A DNA stretch of 64,000 nucleotides from Anaerohalosphaera lusitana. GTDB taxonomy: Bacteria > Planctomycetota > Phycisphaerae > Sedimentisphaerales > Anaerohalosphaeraceae. Numbering within the stretch: position 1 is the stretch's first letter; the number at the start of each line of letters is the position of its first letter. The position numbers and the translations under genes are program-made. The DNA is taken from the NCBI RefSeq assembly GCF_002007645.1, contig NZ_CP019791.1, positions 4,186,974-4,250,973 of the forward strand, written 5' to 3'. Shown here in pieces: positions 53,174 to 61,298 of the stretch. The notes under the pieces are model-generated. The model saw nothing but the letters and a program-made list of their open reading frames with translations, was not told the origin of the DNA and did not search any database.

Positions 53174-54274
53174 CTATTCAAGAAAGTCCAATACCGTTTT
53201 AACGACGTGGTCCTTCATTTCGTCGGTCAGTTCAGGGTAAATCGGCAGTGCGATAGTTTCTTTCGCGGCCTGTTCGGAGACCGGGAAATCGCCCTGCTTG
53301 TAGTTTAAATCGGCAAAACAGTCCTGAAGATGAAGCGGAATCGGGTAATAAATGTTGCAGCCGATGTCGCTGGCTCGCAGATGTTCGAGCAGTGCGTCGC
53401 GTTTGGGTACGCGGATGACGTACTGGTTGAAGATGCTCTTGCAGTCGGGGCTGATGTATGGGGTCTGGACGCAGGTGCCGGCGAATTTTTTGTCGTAGTA
53501 GGCTGCGTTGTCGCGACGGCCCTGTGACCATTCGTCGAGGTGGGGCAGCTTTACGAGCAGTGCGGCGGCCTGGATGGGGTCTAGACGGAAGTTGCCGCCG
53601 ACCTTTTTGTGTACGTATTGAGCCTCCATGCCGTGGTTGCGGAGGTATTGAAGCTGCTTGTAGAGCTTTTCGTCGTTGGTGACGACCATGCCGCCGTCGC
53701 CGATGCCGCCGAGGTTTTTGCTCGGGAAGAAGCTCAGGCAGCCCGCGGTGCCGATGGAGCAGGCTTTTTTGCCCTTGTATGTGCTGGTTACTGACTGGCA
53801 GGCGTCTTCGATGACGGCGAGGCCGTAGGTGCCTGCGATGGCCATGATGGGGTCCATGTCGCATATCTGGCCGAAGAGGTGGACGGGCATGATGGCTTTT
53901 GTGTTGTCCGTGATGACGGCTTCGATGCCTGCGGGGTCGATATTATAGGTCTTCGGGTCGATATCGACGAAGACGGGTTTTGCGCCTGTGCGGGCGATGC
54001 AGCCTGCGGTGGCGAAGAAGGTGTAAGGTGTGGTGATGACTTCGTCACCTTCACCTATGTCTAGGGCCATGAGGGTGGCGAGGATGGCGTCTGTTCCGCT
54101 GGAGGTGCCGACAGCGTATTTGCAGTCGCAGACTTCGGCGACGGCCTTTTCGAATTCGTCGACCTTGGGGCCGCCGATGCAGCGTTGTGTTTCGAGGACC
54201 TCGGAAACGGCGCTGAGTATATCATCCTTAATTGTGGCGTACTGAGCCTTCAAATCCAACAATGGAACCTGCAT
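53174..54274 (-). CDS. DegT/DnrJ/EryC1/StrS sugar aminotransferase
   Basis: 366 residues. PLP enzyme of sugar-nucleotide amination: QRCIGGPKVDEFEKAVAE, SGTDAILATLMAL, EDACQS, the PLP-Lys in FFPSKNLGGIGDGG, and RLDPIQAA. It transfers an amino group to a 3- or 4-keto sugar nucleotide. First gene of the minus-strand run; upstream is repeat DNA. GGAG lies ahead of the ATG. Confidence 0.93.
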   Translation of the reverse strand: MQVPLLDLKAQYATIKDDILSAVSEVLETQRCIGGPKVDEFEKAVAEVCDCKYAVGTSSGTDAILATLMALDIGEGDEVITTPYTFFATAGCIARTGAKPVFVDIDPKTYNIDPAGIEAVITDNTKAIMPVHLFGQICDMDPIMAIAGTYGLAVIEDACQSVTSTYKGKKACSIGTAGCLSFFPSKNLGGIGDGGMVVTNDEKLYKQLQYLRNHGMEAQYVHKKVGGNFRLDPIQAAALLVKLPHLDEWSQGRRDNAAYYDKKFAGTCVQTPYISPDCKSIFNQYVIRVPKRDALLEHLRASDIGCNIYYPIPLHLQDCFADLNYKQGDFPVSEQAAKETIALPIYPELTDEMKDHVVKTVLDFLE

Positions 54275-54860
54275 TTATCTATCTCCAAACAGAACAGTAT
54301 TTCCAGAAAACGCTTCCTGCCGCCGGGTGCGACATTCAAGGATTTGGGATTGTAACCGATTTGGTTTGCGATTTACAGCATTTTGCGAAAAGTGTTTTAC
54401 GTATCGCTTGTCAGGGTGGTTGGGTGGTATGCGGCAGGTGTTAGGCGGGGACCCGCAAGGAGCCGCTTTGCGACGGCTGTTTTATGCTGGGTCCGCCTGA
54501 GGCAGATAACAACCTTAGTCGCCGCTCGGGTTTGGGCGTTAAGTGGATGCGATAAAGGATGTGCTTTTGAAGCCGTCGGCTTTGAGGTCGCCACGTCGCT
54601 GCGCTCCTCGCGATGACAAAATATGCGTTCGGCGGATGCTGTTACGGGCGTGCGTTTGTGCTCGTGGTGTTCTCTGGGTCCGCCTGCGGCGGATGGCAGG
54701 GGTCGGGTTGGTGCGAATAATGGACGGGCCAGCTTTGTTGAGCGGTTGAGACTGCCACGTCGCTGCGCTCCTCGCAGTGACAAATGTGCGGCTGGCGGAT
54801 GCTGTTACGGGCGTGCGCCCGTGCTCGTTATGATTTTTGGGTGGCGGCGGCTGGGTGGGG
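54275..54860. repeat. Repeat-rich gap, first 153-bp direct repeat
   Basis: No gene. Holds the direct repeat 54534-54686 (second copy at 55911-56063, one difference), which itself contains a REP-like unit (CCACGTCGCTGCGCTCCTCGC). A second REP copy at 54728-54783 preserves the uninterrupted version of the IS110 target. GTCCGCCTGAGGCAGA and GTCCGCCTGCGGCGGA palindromic words also occur (about 54491 and 54678). Confidence 0.85.
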
Positions 54861-55742
54861 CTACTTCCTTCTATTGCGGAGCAGTAGGCCGCCCAGGCCG
54901 AGCAGGGCCAGTGTGGTTGGTTCGGGGACGGCTGCGATGCGGAAGCCTACACCGCCGTACTCGCCAGTTCGGAAAAGTTCGAATTGATATGTAGAACCTA
55001 TTGCATCAGTGTGATGAGTGCCAGCGGCCCCGCCACGAAGAATTCTTTTCTCATCGAGGCCAGTTTCAGTCCATTCATAGATGTTTCCCATCATATCGAA
55101 TGTGCCGTTCTGTTCCATTTTGCCCGAGCCTACGTCCCAGGGCTGAGTTTCGCGCGAATCCCAGAGGTAATTGGAATCAACGTCCTCGACGGGCAGTGTA
55201 TCTGTGCCGTTTGCGTAGGTTGAGTAGCCGTCGCCGGTCCAGTAGGCGGCTTTGTACCATTCGTCTTCGGTGGGGATGACGTAGGCGGTGCCGAACTCGG
55301 TGATCGCTGTGTCGCGGTCGATGCCGAGGAACTGGCCGGGGTTGGTGTTGTCGCCTGTGAAGAGATATGCCCCGCTGCTCTTGTCGCCCGAGGTGAGATA
55401 ATTGCAGAACTGGGCGGCTTCGAGCCAGCTTATGCCATTCGCTGGTATGTTCTCACCCACCCAGAATGCGTCTCCATCATACGGTCCAATAGGGCTTCCG
55501 ACTGGTTTGCCTGCCAAGCCAATGAAAGTATCCCACTGGCCGTTGGTCACTTCGTACTTGCCGATGCGGTAGGTGTAGTCGACTGAGCCTGCGCCGACTG
55601 GGTTTGCCGCCGCCCGGGTGTCGCCCGGATTGCCCGCGTCACCTATCGTGACGAGTTCCATGTCGATGCCCTGGATAAGCTCAGCGGAGGCGGGGCAGGT
55701 AAGGGCGAATATGCAGAGTACGGCGGTGAGGGTGGGTTTCAT
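54861..55742 (-). CDS. PEP-CTERM protein with FGE-like (SUMF1) domain
   Basis: About 293 residues. Signal peptide about 1-20, an FGE-like fold (YRIGKYEVTNGQWDTFIG, ISWLEAAQFCNYL, IPTEDEWYKAAYW, MGNIYEWTE, RILRGGA), and a PEP-CTERM tail: VPEPTTLALLGLGGLLL then RNRRK. PEP-CTERM proteins are sorted by exosortase to the cell surface, linked to exopolysaccharide biology. The Cys pair of true FGE is missing after RGGA, so it is probably structural or binding. Own consensus promoter at 55797-55825; AGGAG lies eight nt before the ATG. Bracketed by 153-bp direct repeats. Confidence 0.9.
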   Translation of the reverse strand: MKPTLTAVLCIFALTCPASAELIQGIDMELVTIGDAGNPGDTRAAANPVGAGSVDYTYRIGKYEVTNGQWDTFIGLAGKPVGSPIGPYDGDAFWVGENIPANGISWLEAAQFCNYLTSGDKSSGAYLFTGDNTNPGQFLGIDRDTAITEFGTAYVIPTEDEWYKAAYWTGDGYSTYANGTDTLPVEDVDSNYLWDSRETQPWDVGSGKMEQNGTFDMMGNIYEWTETGLDEKRILRGGAAGTHHTDAIGSTYQFELFRTGEYGGVGFRIAAVPEPTTLALLGLGGLLLRNRRK

Positions 55743-55796
55743 CACTTCGGCTCCTGTTTTTTTGATCGTTATCGGTAGAGTTTTAATGAGGACTAA

Positions 55797-55825
55797 AGTA
55801 TACCGGCATTAGGGTTTTATGTCAA
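55797..55825 (-). promoter_or_regulatory. Consensus sigma70 promoter for the PEP-CTERM gene
   Basis: Minus strand TTGACA (55825-55820), 17-bp spacer, TATACT (55802-55797), 55 nt before the start codon. Same -35, spacing, CCGG and -10 as the promoter at 33609-33637. Confidence 0.78.
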
Positions 55826-55842
55826 GCATTTTTCGTTTTTTG

Positions 55843-56487
55843 CGGTCGGCTTTTGGGGTGGTGCGGCAGGCGTTGCGTGGGGACTCGCGGCTGGGTCGCC
55901 GCTCGCGTTGGGGCGTTAAGTGGATGCGATAAATGATGTGCTTTTGAAGCCGTCGGCTTTGAGGTCGCCACGTCGCTGCGCTCCTCGCGATGACAAAATA
56001 TGCGTTCGGCGGATGCTGTTACGGGCGTGCGTTTGTGCTCGTGGTGTTCTCTGGGTCCGCCTGAGACGGATGACAGCAGTCGGGTTCATGCGGATGATGA
56101 GTGAGCCAGCTTTGTTGAGTGGTTGAGACTGCCACGTCGCTTTCGCTCCTCGCAGTGACAGGGTGTGGAGCCGCTGCAATCCTCGCGATGACAAATGTGC
56201 GGTCGGCGTTGCGTGGGGACTCGCAAGGAGTCGCTTCGCGACGGCTGTTTTATGCTGGGTCCGCCTGAGGCGGATGACAACCTGGGTCGCCGCTCGCGTT
56301 AAAGCGTGCATGCGTTTGGTGGACGTGGTAATGCGTTTGTTTGCGGCTGCGGCCGACGTTTCGTTCTCTGGATCCGCCTGCGGCGGATGACAGTAGTCGG
56401 GTTTTGCCAGCTTTGTTGAGCGGTTGAAAATCGCCGTGTCCGCCTGAGGCGGATGACATTATTTTGCTATTGCGTTCAATGAGCGCG
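55843..56487. repeat. Repeat-rich gap, second 153-bp direct repeat
   Basis: Direct repeat 55911-56063, then diverged REP copies at about 56122-56160 and 56163-56195, GTGGGGACTCGCAAGGAGTCGCTTCGCGAC (about 56212-56241), GTCCGCCTGAGGCGGATGAC (about 56258 and 56438) and ATCCGCCTGCGGCGGATGAC (about 56371). No gene: the open frames are repeat translations found elsewhere in the window too. Confidence 0.85.
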
Positions 56488-57600
56488 TCAGGGTTTGCAT
56501 ACGTTTGCGTTTGCTGCGGGGTCGAAGGGGAGGTTTGTGAGCTGGCCGGGCAGGACGAGGTCCTCGCCGAAGACCTGTATCTCTTCGTCGAAGGCGGTGA
56601 ATTCGGAATCGATGACGGCCAGGCCCAGGTTGGAGTCGAGGGTGGGGCTCGGGACCGTGAGCGGGCAGAAGCCGATCTCTGCGTCGTCGTACTGAATGCG
56701 GAGGTCGGTATGGCGGGTGCCCTTGGCGGTCTTCAGGCCTGCGACGGTTTTTGTGGTGCCCTTCTTGAAGCTGGCTTCGAGGGCGGGCTTGTGGATGAAG
56801 TCCTTATTCATGTCCACAAGGCCGGTCATGTTGAGGTCGGCGGGGGTGAGTTTCGAGCCTTCGGTGGAGTTGGTGATCGAATACGGTACGCCGGCCTGGA
56901 CGAGTGCCGAATCGAGGGCGAGTGTGCCGGCGGGTACGATGTTTTCGCGGTCGCGGTATTTTGCGATGGCGGTGCCGGCCATTGAGGCTGCGCCCTTGGG
57001 GCAGATCAGTTCCAGGCCGTCGGTGCCGATGAACGAGCCGCGGACGACTTCGAGGTTCATCATGAAGAAGTTGACGCCCTTGACCTGGCCCGGCTCGAGG
57101 TCGATCTCGAAGGGCAGGATCCGCGAGAGGATGTCGGCGGCTTTAGGGCCGTAGAGAGCGAGCATCGCGGTCTTTTCGGTTATGGGCGAGACTTTGACGT
57201 CAGCGAGGCCGGCGGTCTGCTGGGCCTTTTCGGCGAGTTCGAGGACGAGTTGACGTTTTGCGGGCGAGGTGAGGATCGTGTAGGTGTTGTGCACGCGGGT
57301 AATGCGGACGAGGTCGGTGATGTTGCCGGGCTCGGCGATCAGCAGTGCCCAGATGACGCTGCCGTCGGTAAGACCTGCGGTTGGGGTCGCGGTGAGGTAG
57401 TCGATCAGTGCGGGTGCGTCGTCGCCCTTGACCTGGATGCGGCCGAAGTGCGAGAGGTCGAAAGCGGCTGCGGTTTCGTATGCGGCGGTCTGTTCGACGA
57501 GCGGATCGCCAAAATCTGCGGGCATGCGCCATGCGTTGAAGATGTCAAAATTTGCGCCGAGTTTTTCGTGTACGGATTCGAATGGTGTTGCGTTTGCCAC
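56488..57600 (-). CDS. gcvT: GcvT-family aminomethyltransferase
   Basis: 370 residues, the size of glycine-cleavage T protein. FDLSHFGRIQVKGDDAPALIDYLTA (N-terminal GcvT motif), EPGNITDLVRIT at the position of the folate/catalytic Asp, YGPKAADILSR, LDSALVQAGVPY and DMNKDFIHKPAL. Would move the aminomethyl carbon to tetrahydrofolate. The usual gcvH/gcvP genes are not adjacent, so a folate-dependent demethylase or repair role is an alternative. Starts with GTG at 57600, GAGG upstream. Flanked by repeats on both sides. Confidence 0.8.
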   Translation of the reverse strand: MANATPFESVHEKLGANFDIFNAWRMPADFGDPLVEQTAAYETAAAFDLSHFGRIQVKGDDAPALIDYLTATPTAGLTDGSVIWALLIAEPGNITDLVRITRVHNTYTILTSPAKRQLVLELAEKAQQTAGLADVKVSPITEKTAMLALYGPKAADILSRILPFEIDLEPGQVKGVNFFMMNLEVVRGSFIGTDGLELICPKGAASMAGTAIAKYRDRENIVPAGTLALDSALVQAGVPYSITNSTEGSKLTPADLNMTGLVDMNKDFIHKPALEASFKKGTTKTVAGLKTAKGTRHTDLRIQYDDAEIGFCPLTVPSPTLDSNLGLAVIDSEFTAFDEEIQVFGEDLVLPGQLTNLPFDPAANANVCKP

Positions 57601-57684
57601 GGTTTTGCCTCGTTATTTACATGCTGTCGATTTCTGTTGGATACCGCCCTGCCGAGCTTGTCAATGACGGGCCCACGCACACGC

Positions 57685-57735
57685 GGGGCTTGGGATTGCC
57701 GCGTCGCCTTCGGCTTCTCGCAATGACAAAGCGTT
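57685..57735. repeat. REP-like repeat upstream of gcvT-like gene
   Basis: TTGCCGCGTCGCCTTCGGCTTCTCGCAATGACAAA, a variant of the REP unit, in the same orientation as the 54-56 kb copies and opposite to those at 23.9 and 28.05 kb. Confidence 0.75.
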
Positions 57736-57851
57736 CAGAGCGGTCATCATTCCGCTGAAACTACGTATGACTGTAACACAAACCCGGCAGGATGGAAAGT
57801 GTGAAATGGGGGGTTGTGCGCGGACTGGAAAATGGCAGTTGAAAAGCTCAT

Positions 57852-58343
57852 TCACTCTATTTCAGGGTAACCGCTGCCTTTCGTTAGAATTTTGACCAGT
57901 TCAGACGCAGCATGTTTGTCGAGAATCAGCGTAATATCAGAATAAAGAATATAACCCTCTCGGATTGACCATTCTGCGGCATCTGCATCGATCGGCTTCG
58001 GGTAAACATCAAAGCTCAAAACAATTTTCTTATCAGATCCGGTCAGTACGATTTCGAAATTACACGCATATTCGAGTAATTCGGATTTTACGTTTTTGAC
58101 GTGGCCGATCAGAGCTTCGGAAATATTGCTGTGAAAACTTTTTATTTCATCGGGGGAGGTGAGAGTTTCAACCTCGCGATTCTGAAAAATGATATCGACT
58201 CTTTCGTCGTGGTCGGCCCATTCAACAAGTATCGGCTTCACTTTTCGATCCTGCCAGTGCTGGCGGATAGAAGACGCTAACCATACAACCAGAGCCAGAA
58301 CCGCTACGGTTGCAAAGAAATATACTATGGCTTTTTTGTTCAT
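57852..58343 (-). CDS. Hypothetical membrane-anchored protein
   Basis: About 163 residues, not recognised. One N-terminal membrane helix (about 4-24) followed by a soluble, probably periplasmic, alpha/beta part with alternating strands (FEIVLTGSDKKIVLSFDVYP, EGYILYSDITLILD). Start placed at ATG 58343; AAGAG lies upstream. Third of three adjacent minus-strand genes for envelope proteins with no known family. Confidence 0.6.
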   Translation of the reverse strand: MNKKAIVYFFATVAVLALVVWLASSIRQHWQDRKVKPILVEWADHDERVDIIFQNREVETLTSPDEIKSFHSNISEALIGHVKNVKSELLEYACNFEIVLTGSDKKIVLSFDVYPKPIDADAAEWSIREGYILYSDITLILDKHAASELVKILTKGSGYPEIE

Positions 58344-58407
58344 TCTCAACTCTTCCTCACCTGTTTCACATACCTTAAGTACCGCAGCGCCTCTCCAGAA
58401 ATGTTAT

Positions 58408-59049
58408 TTAATGTTGCTTTGGAAAGATTGAACCCTCAAAAAAGTCGATCAGATCAGGATTGACGATTACACCGTCTTGGTTATATAGGGGTGTACTGGA
58501 TACGGGCAATTCAGCCCATTGATTTGCAGTCAATTGCTCCAATTCTTCGGTCAACTGCTCAATGCATTCGAGCTGTGTTTTATAGTCGACTTCGCCCAAG
58601 CCGTATATCTTAAAAACAATGTCATTTCGATAATTTTCATATCTACAAAGCACCAGGCTTTTTGTGATTTCACTTGTAGTCAAAAGTACCGGTTCGATGA
58701 AGACAATTGGCCAATCGTTCCAGTCGCCAGTCAATTTCCACGGCCACTGCCCTGCTTCTCTAAGCCGTACCTCTTCACTATAAGACCTCTGCAGCTCTGC
58801 AGTCGGCGCCGACTTTATCATTTTACGTTGATGCTCAAGTTCATTTTCTTGCAGCGTTTTGAGTTCAGAAAACCTTTGCTCGGGGAATTCGGATCTGGGA
58901 AACAAAAGCATTTCGATCTCCAGGGCTTTCCCACTTTGAAGATTACATTTCCATCTGCAACTCTCTTGCTTAGAAATGGTCAACTCGTCCTCTGTCGAAC
59001 ATCCGTATATAAAGGCACTTATCAGCAACGTAACTGCCAGCTTTTTCAT
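58408..59049 (-). CDS. Hypothetical lipoprotein
   Basis: About 213 residues. Lipoprotein signal: MKKLAVTLLISAFIYGC with Cys at about 17. The mature part is helical around residues 60-110 and contains WPWKLTGDWNDWPIVFI; no family recognised. ATG at 59049 has GGAG six nt upstream; a four-codon longer frame is unsupported. Neighbours are also predicted envelope proteins, so a shared envelope role is possible. Confidence 0.65.
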   Translation of the reverse strand: MKKLAVTLLISAFIYGCSTEDELTISKQESCRWKCNLQSGKALEIEMLLFPRSEFPEQRFSELKTLQENELEHQRKMIKSAPTAELQRSYSEEVRLREAGQWPWKLTGDWNDWPIVFIEPVLLTTSEITKSLVLCRYENYRNDIVFKIYGLGEVDYKTQLECIEQLTEELEQLTANQWAELPVSSTPLYNQDGVIVNPDLIDFFEGSIFPKQH

Positions 59050-59111
59050 GATGCACTCCAATCTTGCTCCGTGGGATCAAATATTCGTTATTGCACAAAG
59101 TTTACACTTTT

Positions 59112-59582
59112 TCAGTCATTCTCTTTGACCGAATTTGCAGGCTGGATGCAACCATCTACTTCGCAAATGATCATCGGCACATTAATGCTGACATACTCAA
59201 CACCCTGGATGTCAGCTTTTTGCACACAGTCACCTTCTAAATCCGCCACAACGTTACATTTCTGCTCTTCTAAGTAAATTTCCAGCTTATCCTTTTCCAG
59301 CCGAGCATCTTTTGCTAATACCATCTGCTGTCTAACCTTCTTATCAATATGGTAAAGTGCTCCATGCATCACAACAGCGGCCCCCGCAATAAAGAAGGCG
59401 AGCTCGTCAATTACAGGATTGAGCAAACAAGCACCTATGAACACAAAAATCGATATTAGTTTATACTTTCGGAATGTTTTCCCTAGCTGCGTGTGAGCGT
59501 ACAAGTCATTCTTATCCACTTCTACCCTTCCAATCAAATTAAAGGATGTTTCTAAGAGGCTCGGTCGAGTATATCCAGACAA
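59112..59582 (-). CDS. Hypothetical protein with two membrane helices
   Basis: Up to 156 residues, not recognised. Two helices at about 42-80 (LISIFVFIGACLL and LAFFIAGAAVVMHGALY), then a charged coiled stretch (KDARLEKDKLEIYLEEQ) and a Cys-containing C-terminus. Start uncertain: several Met are possible and no clear ribosome-binding site is seen. The genes at 57852-59582 have lower G+C than lptB next door. Confidence 0.5.
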   Translation of the reverse strand: MSGYTRPSLLETSFNLIGRVEVDKNDLYAHTQLGKTFRKYKLISIFVFIGACLLNPVIDELAFFIAGAAVVMHGALYHIDKKVRQQMVLAKDARLEKDKLEIYLEEQKCNVVADLEGDCVQKADIQGVEYVSINVPMIICEVDGCIQPANSVKEND

Positions 59583-59869
59583 AGGCTTGCATACAAGTGT
59601 AGATTTCCGGTTAGCTACAGGTAATGACGATTCGACAAGTTTTCGAGATCCAACAAGACATCACATTGTTCAGGTCAGGGTTTTGGTATTGGAAAAGCGG
59701 GGTTGGTGGTTTGCAAATGGGGGCCGGGGTGTTATAATGCGGGCTGATTTTTGGATACCGGCAATTGGTTTATCCTTCCCGGATATTGTTATTTGTGTGA
59801 AAAGGGGCCGGATCGGCGGCGGGGTCGCGTGTTTTTGGCGGTTTTGCGGCTGAGACTGGGCATATTGAT

Positions 59870-60634
59870 ATGGACATGACGTTACTTGAAACGCGGGACC
59901 TGGTGAAGAATTACTCTGGTCGTACGGTGGTCAACGGGGTTTCGATCTCGGTGGAGCAGCGTTCGATCGTGGGTCTGCTGGGCCGAAACGGTGCGGGCAA
60001 GACGACGAGCTTTCGGATGACGATCGGAATGGTCGTGCCGGACGGCGGGACGGTGATTTTCGAGGGCCAGGAGATCACGAAGCTGCCGATGTATAAGCGG
60101 GCCAGGCTTGGGATGGGGTATCTTTCGCAGGAGCCGAGCGTATTTCAGCGGCTGACGGTGAAGGAGAACCTGATGGCGATCCTGGAGACGATGTCGGTCA
60201 CGAAGAAGGAACGCAAGCACAAGGCCGAGGCGCTGATCGAGCGGTTCGGGCTTACCGAGGTCATCAACAGCCAGGCGCGGGTTCTGTCCGGCGGTGAGAG
60301 GCGAAAGCTGGAGATCGCGCGGGCGATGGTGACGAATCCGTCGCTGGTGCTGCTGGACGAGCCGTTCAGCGGTGTGGACCCGATCGCAGTGGAAGAGCTG
60401 CAGGCCGAGATCCAGCGGCTGGTGGACAGCGGCGTTAGCATCCTTATTACGGACCACAATGTCGAGCGGACGCTGGAAGTGGCGGACAAGGCGTATATCA
60501 TGGACCACGGCAAGGTGATCGCGGAGGGCACGCCCAAGCAGATCATCCAGGACGAGCTGGTTCGCAAGAGCTATTTGGGGCACACGTTCCGCGGCGACGA
60601 ATTTGACGACAGGGAATACAGCGAGGTGAGATAA
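59870..60634 (+). CDS. lptB: LPS-export ABC transporter ATPase LptB
   Basis: 254 residues. Walker A GLLGRNGAGKTTSF, Q-loop LSQEPSVFQRLTVKENL, signature LSGGERRKLEIARAM, Walker B LVLLDEPFSGVDP, H-loop TDHNV. The QEPSVF and ERRKLEIARA blocks are typical of LptB. It drives lipopolysaccharide extraction from the inner membrane with LptFG, so an LPS-like outer layer is expected. lptA/lptC/lptFG are not in the window. The stop overlaps the def start (TAATG). Confidence 0.92.
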   Translation: MDMTLLETRDLVKNYSGRTVVNGVSISVEQRSIVGLLGRNGAGKTTSFRMTIGMVVPDGGTVIFEGQEITKLPMYKRARLGMGYLSQEPSVFQRLTVKENLMAILETMSVTKKERKHKAEALIERFGLTEVINSQARVLSGGERRKLEIARAMVTNPSLVLLDEPFSGVDPIAVEELQAEIQRLVDSGVSILITDHNVERTLEVADKAYIMDHGKVIAEGTPKQIIQDELVRKSYLGHTFRGDEFDDREYSEVR

Positions 60635-61149
60635 TGGTTGACGTGCAGAGCTGTGAGTTAACGAAATATCCGGCAGGCGTACTGGGCGAGAAGGCCAAGC
60701 CGGTCGAGGAGATTAACGATAACATCCGCCAGCTTGCCGAGAAGATGGTCGACATCATGATCGAGAGCAAGGGCGTCGGGCTGGCCGGTCCGCAGGCGGG
60801 TGTGAATCTGCGTATATTCGTGGCGAGCGAGGACGGTACGCGGGACAAGTCGAAGGTCTATATCAATCCGGAGATCGAGCTTTCGGGCAAGGTGATCGCG
60901 GATGAGGAGGGCTGTCTGTCGCTGCCGGGGATATATGCTAAGATGCGGCGGTACGAAAAGGCGACCGTGACCGCGACGGACCTGCAGGGCAACAGATTCA
61001 CCGAGACGGGCGAGGGGCTCAAGGCGAGGATATTCCAGCATGAGTGTGATCACCTGGACGGGACGATGATCAAGGACAAGCTCAACCGCGTGCAGATGAT
61101 ATCGGCGAAGAAAAAGCTCAAGAGGCTGGAGGAGGATTACAGCGAATAG
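60634..61149 (+). CDS. def: Peptide deformylase
   Basis: 171 residues. The three motifs are present: GVGLAGPQAG, EEGCLSLPG (metal Cys) and QHECDHLDG (two metal His and catalytic Glu). Removes formyl from nascent proteins, the counterpart of fmt downstream. Translationally coupled to lptB by a one-base overlap. Confidence 0.97.
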   Translation: MVDVQSCELTKYPAGVLGEKAKPVEEINDNIRQLAEKMVDIMIESKGVGLAGPQAGVNLRIFVASEDGTRDKSKVYINPEIELSGKVIADEEGCLSLPGIYAKMRRYEKATVTATDLQGNRFTETGEGLKARIFQHECDHLDGTMIKDKLNRVQMISAKKKLKRLEEDYSE

Positions 61150-61298
61150 CAGCGGGTGCGTGCCGACGGCGGATGAGATTTGTCGGCGGGCTGAATGCGA
61201 AGGAGCGGGAGTCTGTCGGGGGTCGGGCCGTTGGAGGCAGCAGTTAGACGTTTTCATTTGACTTGCAATTTTGTTTTACATAGCCGGGGCGATCAGCG

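Noticed and set aside
54397..54783. Open frames encoding SLRGAQRRG-like peptides in the 54-56 kb gaps
   Set aside because: These are translations of REP-like repeats; the same peptides appear from repeat copies elsewhere, and no ribosome-binding site or domain is present.
59587..59853. 88-codon open frame before lptB, considered as an LptA/LptC remnant
   Set aside because: No signal peptide followed by an OstA-like domain and no similarity to LptA or LptC that I can see; probably non-coding leader.
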